Shown here: positions 43,856 to 52,527 of the stretch, piece after piece
Layout of the letters: each line of letters opens with the position of its first letter
How positions within the stretch are numbered: position 1 is the stretch's first letter
Assembly: GCF_046195335.1 (NCBI RefSeq)
Contig: NZ_CP176093.1
Direction: 5' to 3' (one strand)
DNA from: Methanospirillum lacunae
GTDB lineage: Archaea > Halobacteriota > Methanomicrobia > Methanomicrobiales > Methanospirillaceae
DNA length: 64,000 bases
Translations under genes and position numbers: made by a program
The notes under the pieces: model-generated
Seen by the model: only the letters and a program-made list of their open reading frames with translations
Database searches by the model: none
Told to the model about the DNA's origin: nothing

Positions 43856-44836
43856 ATGTACGCAACTGCCTTTAAAGTCCTTGAAATCCTTGAAAAGAGC
43901 GATAAACCGGTACCAAGCAGCGATATCAGCACAGAACTTTCCATCTCCAGTTCAGCTGTATGGAAACATATCAATGAACTCCGGATAATCGGATACGACA
44001 TTGTCGCTTCTGATGAAGAGGGATACATGCTTGATAAGAGCAACATGGATTTCAGACCCCATGTGGTGTACAAGCATCTGAAGACGAAGGTTATCGGCAG
44101 AAGAATGCGGTACTTCGACAGTATCCCCTCCACAATCTGGTATGGCAAAGATCTCGCTGACCAGGGTGAACTTGACGACCTCCACGGTTTAGTGATCATC
44201 GCCGAAGAACAGACAGGGGGCTATGGACGGATGGGCAGGGCCTGGGTCTCCCCAAGCGGAGGAATCTGGATCACCATCGTACTTACCCCAAAGATCCCCA
44301 TCGACCACTTGTTTATGCTCACCTTAGCTGGTGCTGTTTCTGTTGCACGGGTCCTTCGCAAGATGTTTGATATTGGTGCACTCATCAAATGGCCCAATGA
44401 TATCATTATCGGTGATAAGAAGGTTGCAGGAATCCTGCTCGAACTCGGTGCTGAGGGAGAACAGGTCAAGTACTGCCTCGTAAGTTTGGGCATCGATGCT
44501 AACATCAGTATTGATAAACTGAACGAGCCCATCAAGCACCTTATCACCTCAATAAGTGAAGAGGTGAACCACGACATCGATCGTGCAGCTCTTCTGGCTG
44601 CATTCCTAAAAGAGTTTGAGGCCCGGTATGACATGATTACCCTTGGAGAGTACGATGCAGTCATCAGAGAGTGGAAAAACTTCTCCTCCACTATCGGACG
44701 CAGAGTCAGGATCAACACGCTCAGGAATAGTTTCGAAGGTGAGGCTGTTGATATAGATCCGAGTGGTGCCCTGGTAGTCAGAAAAGACAACGGTAAAATA
44801 GAGAAAGTCATAGCTGGTGACTGCGTACATATCTGA
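43856..44836 (+). CDS. birA: Biotin protein ligase with N-terminal HTH (BirA)
   Basis: A 326-residue bifunctional BirA. Residues 1-62 form a winged HTH (VPSSDISTELSISSSAVWKH). The ligase core has the biotinyl-AMP loop EEQTGGYGRMGRAWVSPSGG, GALIKWPNDIII and GILLELG; the C-terminal SH3-like domain includes GRRVRIN. It attaches biotin to the biotinyl domain of its target, here most obviously PycB, and the HTH suggests it also represses biotin genes. Palindromes near the downstream pyc promoter (47383-47401) are a candidate operator. Confidence 0.92.
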   Translation: MYATAFKVLEILEKSDKPVPSSDISTELSISSSAVWKHINELRIIGYDIVASDEEGYMLDKSNMDFRPHVVYKHLKTKVIGRRMRYFDSIPSTIWYGKDLADQGELDDLHGLVIIAEEQTGGYGRMGRAWVSPSGGIWITIVLTPKIPIDHLFMLTLAGAVSVARVLRKMFDIGALIKWPNDIIIGDKKVAGILLELGAEGEQVKYCLVSLGIDANISIDKLNEPIKHLITSISEEVNHDIDRAALLAAFLKEFEARYDMITLGEYDAVIREWKNFSSTIGRRVRINTLRNSFEGEAVDIDPSGALVVRKDNGKIEKVIAGDCVHI

Positions 44837-44838
44837 AG

Positions 44839-45387
44839 ATGTTTGGCAACCTGGACCGTGCAACAACACTAACCAATAGTTCCCTTTTTGTTGCCCTTAT
44901 AGCAGTTTTTTCCTGGATTTCAATACCTATCCCTCTTCCTATCTTTCCGGTCCCTATCACCCTCCAGACTCTTGCAGTACTTCTTGCAGCTGCTGTGATG
45001 AAGAGACAGGCAATCATCCCTCTGGTTCTCTATCTCGTCCTTGGTGCACTTGGCCTTCCTGTCTTTCATAACGGAATGGCAGGACTTGGGGTCATCTTCG
45101 GCCCAACCGGAGGATACCTGATTGGGTTTATTCCTGCAGTTCTCACAGCAGGGATTGCATATGAGTATGTCTCCCGTGAAATCAGGATCGCGGGCCTTCT
45201 TCTGGCCACGGCATTCATCTACTTCTTCGGGATCATCTGGCTTGTTTTATCTACAGGAATGTCAATCAATGCAGCCCTTGTTTCTGGAATGATTCCTTTC
45301 CTTCCCGGAGATCTTATCAAAGGTGTAGCAGTCTATGTGATTGCGGCAAGGCTCGAAAAAAATCCGCATAACTCAGCCCGTCAATGA
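44839..45387 (+). CDS. bioY: Biotin transporter substrate-binding component BioY
   Basis: A 182-residue S component of an energy-coupling-factor transporter. It has about six helices and the BioY blocks ISIPIPLPIFPVPITLQTLA, LVLGALGLPVFHNGMAGLG and FGPTGGYLIGFIPA. It binds biotin in the membrane and docks on the EcfAAT module encoded immediately downstream. The gene lies 2 nt after birA and its stop overlaps the next start (ATGA). No biotin synthesis gene is present in the window, so uptake may be the main supply. Confidence 0.93.
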   Translation: MFGNLDRATTLTNSSLFVALIAVFSWISIPIPLPIFPVPITLQTLAVLLAAAVMKRQAIIPLVLYLVLGALGLPVFHNGMAGLGVIFGPTGGYLIGFIPAVLTAGIAYEYVSREIRIAGLLLATAFIYFFGIIWLVLSTGMSINAALVSGMIPFLPGDLIKGVAVYVIAARLEKNPHNSARQ

Positions 45388-46094
45388 TACACATCAGTTC
45401 GATCAGGTGCGGATGTCTATCCATCCCTGAGTTAACTATTAAACCAGGGCTGGTAGCGATCACCGGACCGAATGGATCAGGTAAGACAACACTCCTTGAG
45501 ATGATTGCAGGGATTCAAATTCCGATTCAAGGATACATATGGATCAACAACACGGAACCCCGGAAGACTACTGTCGGATGGGTCGGTGAGTTCCCTGATC
45601 TCAACATGACTTTCACCCGGGTTATGGATGAGATCGCTTCACCACTCAGATTCTCATTTCAACCATGCAGGGTAATAGAGGAGTCAGTACGTGAACTTGC
45701 TAGGACCATGGGCATTATACATCTGCTTAACAGGCCAGTTCGTTCCCTTTCTGGAGGAGAGAAAGTCCTTATTGCACTTGCTTCTGCCCTCATCACAAAC
45801 CCTGAGGTTCTAATCCTAGATGAGACTGATTCCCACCTTGATTCATTCACACTTGGCACAGTGGATATTATCATCAGGAATGTGGGTGTGCCACATGTTC
45901 TGTTTGCAACCCATCGGCCTGAACGAGTAACATCTGCTGATCATGTGATCGTAATAAAACAAGGAGAGGTCCTTCGTACAGGGACCCCCGATGAGATATA
46001 CCAAAGCTCAATAAAAGGCTCTAAACGATTCCCCCTTCTCCGGACACTTAGAGACCCCGCCCTCTGGAGGGCCGTATATGCATCTGACTCTTGA
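45384..46094 (+). CDS. ECF transporter ATPase subunit, EcfA-type (first)
   Basis: A 236-residue ABC ATPase. Walker A is ITGPNGSGKTTLLEM, the Q-loop region is VGWVGEFPDLNM, the signature is RSLSGGEKVLIALA and Walker B is VLILDETDSHLDS with the catalytic Glu. The switch His is in LFATHRPE. It pairs with the next ATPase to drive biotin uptake via BioY and EcfT. It overlaps bioY by 4 nt and the next ATPase by 17 nt. Confidence 0.9.
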   Translation: MIHISSIRCGCLSIPELTIKPGLVAITGPNGSGKTTLLEMIAGIQIPIQGYIWINNTEPRKTTVGWVGEFPDLNMTFTRVMDEIASPLRFSFQPCRVIEESVRELARTMGIIHLLNRPVRSLSGGEKVLIALASALITNPEVLILDETDSHLDSFTLGTVDIIIRNVGVPHVLFATHRPERVTSADHVIVIKQGEVLRTGTPDEIYQSSIKGSKRFPLLRTLRDPALWRAVYASDS

Positions 46095-46776
46095 GAAGGT
46101 CTCAATCAGGAGAGATAACTTTTCACTCCTGGCAAGCGGGACATTTTATCAGGGAGTTCACCTTCTCACAGGAAAGGTGGGATCGGGGAAATCTACCCTC
46201 GGAGAGATTCTTTGCAGGGTGATTGAACCAGCAGATGGCAGGATGACATATGACGGGATACGGACTTCTGTACTCTCAATGCAGTTTCCTGAATACCACA
46301 TCACTACAACAACAGTCGTGGAAGAGATCCTTAGTTGGAAACGCGATCCCGACCAGGTTCTTGAGACTGCCGGACTTCAGGGTAGGGGCTGCGACGACCT
46401 TCTTACTCTCTCTCGGGGAGAACTCAAACGGATTCATCTCGCGTGCATGCTTCTTGGCAAGTATGATCTAATGGTACTCGATGAGCCATTTGCCGGCCTT
46501 GATGAGGAAGCCAGGTACTGGATTTCATCTCACCTCTCTCAAAATCGGGATGGAATCACTATTATCATCAGTCATGATATCACTACTCTTCCCTCAATTA
46601 ACCATCTATGGGAGATGCAGGAGGGGATTCTTTCAGAAATCGGGAATATTCCAGGGGCACTTCGCCACTGGAAAAACCCTCCTCCACTCATCAGGTTTCT
46701 TCTGAAGAATGACCCTGAACTTTCAGGACTCTCATGGCAGGATCTTGTGGAGGCGGCATGCAGGATCCGCGGATAA
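46078..46776 (+). CDS. ECF transporter ATPase subunit, EcfA-type (second)
   Basis: A 232-residue ABC ATPase with Walker A LTGKVGSGKSTLGE, a slightly altered signature (TLSRGELKRIHLA instead of LSGGQ) and Walker B LMVLDEPFAGLDEE. The switch His lies in IIISHDITT. The altered signature suggests an asymmetric ATPase pair. Its 3' end overlaps the T component by about 19 nt, and the whole birA-bioY-EcfAAT group is one transcript by spacing. Confidence 0.9.
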   Translation: MHLTLEKVSIRRDNFSLLASGTFYQGVHLLTGKVGSGKSTLGEILCRVIEPADGRMTYDGIRTSVLSMQFPEYHITTTTVVEEILSWKRDPDQVLETAGLQGRGCDDLLTLSRGELKRIHLACMLLGKYDLMVLDEPFAGLDEEARYWISSHLSQNRDGITIIISHDITTLPSINHLWEMQEGILSEIGNIPGALRHWKNPPPLIRFLLKNDPELSGLSWQDLVEAACRIRG

Positions 46777-47384
46777 GGCTCGGTGTTGTGTTACTCCTCT
46801 CGATTGTTTCCTTTCTCTCCCTTACCGGAGCATTTCTCACAGTGGTCTGGTGGTTAACCTGTACTAATCGAAGAACCTCATTCCACGATCTCCGCACCGG
46901 TGCCATGGTCTTCATGCTTCCTGCAATAGCTGCTATTGCAACAGAGTGGTCGGGAGGCGATGGAGTGTCCTATCTCATACGAATATCGATTGTACTTGTA
47001 ATCGCCTCATGGGCCTACAATGAGCGGTATCCGGGAGAACTCCTTGATGTTTCAGTCTGGCTTTTCGGGAGGAGAAATGGATTCGATCTCGGACTTGTCG
47101 GGGAAATGAGTATATCTACAATTGAGATCCTTGCTGACGAGCTCAGACGAACCCGGATCGCGCTCTCGCAGAAAGATCAGCGGCTTTCAGGAACAAATCT
47201 CCCGCCAATTATTGCCAGTCTTCTTGTCAGGCAATTGAGGCTTGCCCGTGAACGAGCTGATGTCCTTGCACTTCGAGGATATCAGGGGGGTGGCAGCCTG
47301 TGTCCCTCTTTTGTGACCTCATATTTTGATATCGGTGCCGGAGCATTTTGCGTGCTGATTTTGGCAGTCTCCGTGATACTCTGA
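46758..47384 (+). CDS. ECF transporter transmembrane subunit, EcfT-like
   Basis: A 208-residue membrane protein of the EcfT/CbiQ family. It has about four to five helices and, in the cytosolic part, two Ala-Arg-Gly-like coupling blocks near ADELRRTRIALSQ and LALRGYQGGG. ATG 46758 is taken because GGAGG lies about 7 nt upstream; the frame continues to 46734 inside the ATPase gene. It completes the biotin ECF transporter. A palindrome (47383-47401) begins at its stop codon. Confidence 0.82.
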   Translation: MQDPRIRLGVVLLLSIVSFLSLTGAFLTVVWWLTCTNRRTSFHDLRTGAMVFMLPAIAAIATEWSGGDGVSYLIRISIVLVIASWAYNERYPGELLDVSVWLFGRRNGFDLGLVGEMSISTIEILADELRRTRIALSQKDQRLSGTNLPPIIASLLVRQLRLARERADVLALRGYQGGGSLCPSFVTSYFDIGAGAFCVLILAVSVIL

Positions 47385-47401
47385 GACTTTTTTAAAGTCT
47401 C
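47383..47401. promoter_or_regulatory. 8-bp inverted repeat over the TATA region of the pyc operon
   Basis: GAGACTTT and AAAGTCTC are perfect inverted arms separated by TTT. The centre (TTTTTTAAA) is a TATA-like element about 60 nt before ATG of pycB, leaving a leader of about 30 nt that carries the ribosome-binding site GAGGTG near 47442. An operator overlapping the TATA box would block TBP/TFB. It could equally act as a hairpin terminator after ecfT. Confidence 0.45.
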
Positions 47402-47453
47402 CGGTTGAACCTTTTCTGTTTGAATCGCAACCTGCCGATTCAGAGGTGGCAAT

Positions 47454-49190
47454 ATGAGTCCAGCCCGGAATACGAAGCTTCAGATCACCGATACCACACT
47501 CAGGGATGCCCATCAGTCTCTTATCGCAACACGGATGAGGACCGAGGATATGATCCCGCTCGCACGGGCAATAGACAAAGCCGGTTTTTTTTCAGTTGAG
47601 GCATGGGGAGGTGCAACTTTTGACAGTTGCATCAGATTCCTGAATGAGGACCCATGGCACCGTCTCACCACCCTGAAGGAGGAACTTAAACACACCCCAA
47701 TCCAGATGCTCCTCCGCGGCCAGAATCTTGTCGGATACCGGCATTACTCAGATGATGTCGTAGATCGGTTCATCGATCTCTCATACAAAAATGGGGTAGA
47801 CATTTTCAGGGTCTTTGATGCACTCAACGACATCAGAAACATGGAGAGGTCAATGACCCGGGTTAAGGAGACAGGGGCACACCTGCAGGCCACCATCTCA
47901 TACACAATAAGCCCGGTTCATTCAACAAAAGGGTTTATTGAAATGGCTCGGGAACTCTACGCCCATGATTGTGACTCTATCTGCATCAAGGATATGGCAG
48001 GCCTTGCCATGCCTGAAGAGACACGAGCCCTTATCACCGGAATAAAGGATGAGATGGACGTAATCGTAGATCTGCACTCCCACTCCACGAGTGGGATCGC
48101 TTCAATGGCATATCAGGCAGCTATTGAGGCAGGTGTCGATATCCTTGATACCGCCATGTCTCCGTTCGCACTTGGAACCAGCCAGCCACCAACTGAAAGC
48201 ACTGTTGCATCTGTCAAAGGAACTCCACGGGATACCGGGATTGATCTGCTCATTCTTCGTGAGATCAGGGATGAATGTATGAAAATCAGGCAGAAGTACG
48301 ATGCTCTCTTTACACCAGTTGCCGAACGGGTGGATAGTGATGTTCTGATTTATCAACTTCCTGGCGGCATGATCACAAACCTCGTCTCCCAATTACAGGA
48401 ACAGGATGCACTTGACCGGCTTGATGATGTATTTCGTGAGGTCCCAGAGGTACGTCGTGACCTCGGGTATCCTCCGCTTGTAACACCGACATCTCAGATT
48501 GTCGGGAGCCAGGCTGTATTTAATGTCCTGGTTGGAGGAGAGCGGTACAAGAACGTTACCAAAGAAGTCCGTGACTATGTCAAAGGGCTTTACGGCCGTT
48601 CACCAGGCCCTGTCTCTGATGAGATCCGCAATCTGATCATCGGTGATGAGGAGGTGATCACTCAGCGCCCAGCTGATCTCCTGGACCCAATGTATGCAAA
48701 GATGAAGAAAGAGGCACAGGATGCAGACCTGATCAAGAAGGAAGAGGATGTTTTGACATACATCCTTTATCCGGCAATTGCCCCATCATTTTTGAAGGGT
48801 GAGAGGCAGGCTGAGAAGATCCCTACTCGTTCTGCTAAGAAGAGTTCGGGTTTTGAGATGCCCGATTCCATGCAGGTGGAAGTTGATGGTGAGACCTTCA
48901 CAGTCCGGATCCTTGCAATCGGTGATCAACAGGCAAAGGAGAAGCCAAAGGTCTCGGGTCCGCCAAAGCAGGATATGCCAGGCGGAGTCAGGAGTAATAT
49001 GCAGGGGATGATTCTCGAGATGAAGGTCGGCCGTGGAGATGAGGTAAAAGCCGGTGAGACCCTGCTTATCCTTGAAGCCATGAAGATGGAGAACCCGATA
49101 AGCAGCCCACGTGACGGGGTTGTCACCGATATCTTTGTCGACACTGGCGACACGGTCCTGAGCGGCGACGTGCTCATGGTGATCGAATGA
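47454..49190 (+). CDS. pycB: Pyruvate carboxylase subunit B (carboxyltransferase and biotin carrier)
   Basis: A 578-residue subunit with the HMGL-like carboxyltransferase barrel (ITDTTLRDAHQSLIATRMRT at the start, DIFRVFDALNDIRNM, SICIKDMAGLAMP). The PYC-OADA helical domain follows, then a flexible Pro/Lys linker and a C-terminal biotinyl domain with Lys544 in LEAMKMENP. Together with PycA it makes oxaloacetate for amino acid synthesis and the partial citric acid cycle of methanogens. The Na+ pump decarboxylase alternative is unlikely, because no membrane subunits are adjacent. GAGGTG precedes the ATG; the stop overlaps pycA by 4 nt. Confidence 0.92.
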   Translation: MSPARNTKLQITDTTLRDAHQSLIATRMRTEDMIPLARAIDKAGFFSVEAWGGATFDSCIRFLNEDPWHRLTTLKEELKHTPIQMLLRGQNLVGYRHYSDDVVDRFIDLSYKNGVDIFRVFDALNDIRNMERSMTRVKETGAHLQATISYTISPVHSTKGFIEMARELYAHDCDSICIKDMAGLAMPEETRALITGIKDEMDVIVDLHSHSTSGIASMAYQAAIEAGVDILDTAMSPFALGTSQPPTESTVASVKGTPRDTGIDLLILREIRDECMKIRQKYDALFTPVAERVDSDVLIYQLPGGMITNLVSQLQEQDALDRLDDVFREVPEVRRDLGYPPLVTPTSQIVGSQAVFNVLVGGERYKNVTKEVRDYVKGLYGRSPGPVSDEIRNLIIGDEEVITQRPADLLDPMYAKMKKEAQDADLIKKEEDVLTYILYPAIAPSFLKGERQAEKIPTRSAKKSSGFEMPDSMQVEVDGETFTVRILAIGDQQAKEKPKVSGPPKQDMPGGVRSNMQGMILEMKVGRGDEVKAGETLLILEAMKMENPISSPRDGVVTDIFVDTGDTVLSGDVLMVIE

Positions 49191-50662
49191 AGTATTTTGA
49201 CAAAATACTCATTGCCAACCGTGGAGAGATCGCAATCAGGGTTATGCGGGCATGCCGCGAACTCGGGATTGATACAGTCGCTATTTACTCAGAAGCTGAC
49301 AAAAATTCACTTTTTGTACATTACGCAGACGAAGCCTTTCCAGTAGGACCTGCTCCGCCATCAAAGTCCTACCTGAACATGGAGCGGATCATTGCGGTTG
49401 CAAAGACCGCCGGTGCTGAGGCAATCCATCCAGGTTACGGGTTTTTAGCTGAAAACGCTGCATTTTCGGGACTTTGTGAAGAAGAAGGTATTACCTTCAT
49501 CGGGCCGAAGAAGAAGACCATCGCGGCAATGGGATCCAAGATCAGGTCCAAGCAGACGATGAAAGACGCCGGAGTTCCGGTCCTTCCAGGAACAGACGGA
49601 GGTATTGATGATATCAGCAAGGCAGCAAAAATTGCTGATGAGATTGGATATCCGGTGATTGTTAAAGCCAGTGCTGGTGGTGGCGGGATTGGGATGCAGA
49701 TTGTGCATGACCCTTCAGAAATCGAACAGGCGATCGAAGGAGCCATGCGAATTGCAGAGTCTGCATTCGGAGACAGGACGGTCTTTATCGAAAAGTACCT
49801 CCAGAAACCACGGCACGTTGAGGTACAGGTCTTCTGTGACGAGCATAATAATGGCGTCCATATGTTCGAGCGTGAGTGTTCAATCCAACGCAGGCACCAA
49901 AAACTGATTGAAGAAGCACCCTGCCCGGTGATGACACCAGAACTGCGTGAGCGAATGACAGATTCTGCCCTGAAAGTTGCAGATGCGGCCGATTATGTGA
50001 ACGCAGGTACTGTTGAATTCCTGTATGATAACGGGAACTATTACTTCATGGAGATGAACACCAGGCTTCAGGTCGAGCACACCATCACAGAACTTATAAC
50101 AGGTATTGATCTTGTCAGGCAACAGATCGTGGTTGCTGCAGGAGATCCTCTAGAATATGCTCAGGAAGATATCACCATCAGAGGTCATGCCATCGAATGT
50201 CGTATCAATGCTGAGGATCCTCTGAACAACTTTGCTGCAGATCCCGGGAAGATTGTCAGGTACCGCTCTCCCGGGGGTCCTGGAATCAGGCTTGACTCAG
50301 GTATTCATGCTGGATATACAATTCCTCCCCACTATGACTCTATGATTGCCAAACTTTGTGCCTGGGGTATGAATCGGGATCTGGCAATTGCAAGAATGCG
50401 TCGCGCAATCTATGAGTACGTAATTCTGGGTGTGAAAACGACACTCCCGCTACATCATGCCATCATGCATAACCCAGAATTCATTTCCGGGAACACATCC
50501 ACACACTTCCTCCAGGAAGAACATATCTCAAAGACTCTCAAGCGGTACATCCAGGAAGACGAGACCAGGATGACCCAACTTGCAACCCCACTTCGGAATG
50601 ACCGAAAGATTGCAGCAATCAGTGCAGGTTTGATCGCAGTGATTGAAAAGAATAAGCAATAA
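49187..50662 (+). CDS. pycA: Pyruvate carboxylase subunit A (biotin carboxylase)
   Basis: A 491-residue ATP-grasp biotin carboxylase. Blocks seen are ILIANRGEIAIRVMRACREL, HPGYGFLAENAAFS, the ATP lid KASAGGGGIGMQ, ECSIQRRHQKLIEE and the catalytic EMNTRLQVEH. It carboxylates the biotin on PycB with ATP and bicarbonate. The C-terminus ends after the BC domain, so the enzyme is of the two-subunit archaeal type. It overlaps pycB by 4 nt. Confidence 0.94.
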   Translation: MKYFDKILIANRGEIAIRVMRACRELGIDTVAIYSEADKNSLFVHYADEAFPVGPAPPSKSYLNMERIIAVAKTAGAEAIHPGYGFLAENAAFSGLCEEEGITFIGPKKKTIAAMGSKIRSKQTMKDAGVPVLPGTDGGIDDISKAAKIADEIGYPVIVKASAGGGGIGMQIVHDPSEIEQAIEGAMRIAESAFGDRTVFIEKYLQKPRHVEVQVFCDEHNNGVHMFERECSIQRRHQKLIEEAPCPVMTPELRERMTDSALKVADAADYVNAGTVEFLYDNGNYYFMEMNTRLQVEHTITELITGIDLVRQQIVVAAGDPLEYAQEDITIRGHAIECRINAEDPLNNFAADPGKIVRYRSPGGPGIRLDSGIHAGYTIPPHYDSMIAKLCAWGMNRDLAIARMRRAIYEYVILGVKTTLPLHHAIMHNPEFISGNTSTHFLQEEHISKTLKRYIQEDETRMTQLATPLRNDRKIAAISAGLIAVIEKNKQ

Positions 50663-50672
50663 ATCCATTTAT

Positions 50673-51143
50673 ATGCACAGAACAGATAAAGAAGTCCAGG
50701 ATCAGGGATGGATTGATGCTGTTCTCAAAAAGGCACTTTTTTGTCATCTTGCCATTCCTGGCGACGACGAGTATCCCTGTCTGGTACCGATGAATTTTGT
50801 ATGGTATGAGGGGAGGCTTATTTTACACTCATCCCCTGTCGGAGATAAGATACGTCTACTTAAGAACAATCCTCACGCATCATTCGCGGTTGAATCAGAT
50901 ATCGATCTCGTCACCGATACCAATGTATGCGGGTATGGGATGCGGTACAGGAGCGTCATCGGACGTGGCACAGTAAGGTTTGTCGAAGAATATAAGGAGA
51001 AGAACCGCCTGCTCAAAGTGTTCTCTGAAAAATATGCGTCATACCCGGTTGATAACTTTTTTCAGGATAAACTTGACAATGTTGCCGTGTTAGTCATCAA
51101 ACCCATATCAATAACAGGAAAAAATTCAGGATACCCTCTGTAG
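50673..51143 (+). CDS. PNPOx-family flavin protein (nitroreductase-like barrel)
   Basis: A 156-residue split-barrel protein: CHLAIPGDDEYPCLVPMNFV, LILHSSPVGDKIRLLKNN and GRGTVRFVEE are typical of the pyridoxamine-oxidase-like/NimA group that binds FMN, F420 or haem. ATG 50673 (MHRTDKEV) is preferred; the frame reaches 50643 within pycA. It lies only 10 nt after pycA and may be read through with it. The substrate is unknown. It resembles the protein at 8364 in fold, not closely in sequence. Confidence 0.8.
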   Translation: MHRTDKEVQDQGWIDAVLKKALFCHLAIPGDDEYPCLVPMNFVWYEGRLILHSSPVGDKIRLLKNNPHASFAVESDIDLVTDTNVCGYGMRYRSVIGRGTVRFVEEYKEKNRLLKVFSEKYASYPVDNFFQDKLDNVAVLVIKPISITGKNSGYPL

Positions 51144-51174
51144 GTACCAAAGTCACATAATACTCGACAACAGG

Positions 51175-52053
51175 TTAGTGTGTGGGAATAACCCTGAAGA
51201 TGTCAGACTGAGTCAGGATCCCAATCGGCTGTCCATCTTCTACGACAACCAGTCTCCCAATCTGTTTCTCCTTAAACTTGCGGATTACTTCATAAATCTG
51301 GACAGAAGCATCAGCCTGAATTACCTCTTCGGTCATAACCTCGCTTACCGGTGCTTCCAGGCTTATCTTCTCTTCAATTGCCAGGAGAATATCGGTCATC
51401 GTGATGATTCCCATGAGAAAGTTCCCTTCCATAACCGGTGCGCCGTGGATCCGGTATTTATTGAAGAGATGGATTGCGTCCATCAGGGTTGACCTGGTTG
51501 AGAGCATCTTAATGGGGGCAGTCATGTAACTGCGGATAGGCTTTTTTGGAAGTGAGACCATTTCAAGGATTGAGACAATGAGTGCAGGCTCATTCTCATC
51601 TTTTCCAAACACTTCACCCTTGATCATCAGTTTATTCATCGGAGTCGGACCGATGGTGATCACATCTCCGATGTTGAAGAGTTTCACGCTTCCGATGATC
51701 TTGATCTGGGCATGACAGATATCAGCGTGTGAGAGGGTGGTGAAGATAATCTCGGCAACCTTGACACCAGGGATGACCTCGCTGTCGCGAGAGATTTTAA
51801 CCTCATATACCTCCCCATCACGTTTCAGATTGAGTTCCTTGTATGCCACAGCAGTTGGATGATATCCACCCTTTGGCCCGGGAATACCATCAACAAGGCC
51901 TATTGCTTTTAGTGCCTGCATCTGGTTTCTGACAGTTCCAGGATTCCTGCGAATGATATCAGCGATCTCCTCCCCCTTGATCGGTATCGACTTCTTCTCA
52001 TAGAGACTGATGAGGGTGATGAGGATATCGTTCTGGATAAGAGACAGATCCAT
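51175..52053 (-). CDS. HTH and tandem CBS domain regulator
   Basis: A 292-residue protein. Residues 1-70 form a winged HTH (IKGEEIADIIRRNPGTVRNQ). A middle beta-rich domain (about 75-165) has CHAQIKIIGSVKLFNIGDV. Two CBS domains follow, at about 172-232 (YMTAPIKMLSTRSTLMDAIH) and 238-292 (VMTEEVIQADASVQIYEV). CBS pairs bind adenosyl ligands, so this looks like an energy- or SAM-responsive transcription regulator. No target is identified. It is divergent from the NOG1-type gene over a 474-bp gap. Confidence 0.82.
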   Translation of the reverse strand: MDLSLIQNDILITLISLYEKKSIPIKGEEIADIIRRNPGTVRNQMQALKAIGLVDGIPGPKGGYHPTAVAYKELNLKRDGEVYEVKISRDSEVIPGVKVAEIIFTTLSHADICHAQIKIIGSVKLFNIGDVITIGPTPMNKLMIKGEVFGKDENEPALIVSILEMVSLPKKPIRSYMTAPIKMLSTRSTLMDAIHLFNKYRIHGAPVMEGNFLMGIITMTDILLAIEEKISLEAPVSEVMTEEVIQADASVQIYEVIRKFKEKQIGRLVVVEDGQPIGILTQSDIFRVIPTH

Positions 52054-52527
52054 AATATTACCTCGTTTGCACGTTGATCATGACATTATTCACTGCACGA
52101 CTATTCCTTAAATTGGCGAATCCACATGTAGGACAGTGCGTACAGGTATATCTGATTTAATTGAGTTCATCTACATGATAAATCATGATGGTTTTTAAGC
52201 TTTAAAAAGAACCAGAGAGGATGAAACCTACCTGAATATTTTCTCCTTTCAATACCTAGAAAAATGAACGCGACCACATGTTAGACCTGATTCAATATGT
52301 TTTCACCTGTGCAAATCCCTTAATCGTCTGATTTTTCTCCCGCGAGATGCAACCCACTCATGGCTTATGTCTTTAGTTCGCATGAACCTGTCCCGGTAGA
52401 ATAATTATGGGGCAAAAAAATATGAAGCAATATCAGCCACAACGAGAGAGATGGATAAGAAATTTTTATCGTTGTAAACGATTATCCAGTCAGCACCCCC
52501 ACTAATCCCACAAGCGCAGAGCTTCGT
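52054..52527. other. 474-bp intergenic region between HTH-CBS and NOG1-type genes
   Basis: This is the longest gap in the window. I see no tRNA, no convincing ORF and no tandem repeats. It contains a palindrome CATGAT-AA-ATCATG at 52174-52187 and an A+T-rich TTTTTAAGCTTTAAAAA at 52192-52208 on the regulator's side. On the other side lies the palindrome and TATA-like box described at 52461-52482. The roughly 250 bp between hold nothing recognisable; a small RNA cannot be excluded. Confidence 0.5.
52461..52482 (+). promoter_or_regulatory. TATA-like box with adjoining inverted repeat before the NOG1-type gene
   Basis: AATTTTTAT (52461-52469) is a TATA-like box about 60 nt before ATG 52528. The perfect inverted repeat ATCGTT-GTA-AACGAT (52468-52482) adjoins its downstream edge, where a repressor would block initiation. 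Outer arms GGATAA (52453-52458) and TTATCC (52482-52487) add a second symmetry. Confidence 0.4.

Noticed and set aside
52058..52156. Minus-strand open frame with a zinc-knuckle-like CTHCPTCG sequence upstream of the HTH-CBS gene
   Set aside because: It is only 32 codons, has no start codon before the cysteines and lies in the promoter region of the adjacent gene. It is more likely chance or an unrecognisable fragment than a gene.
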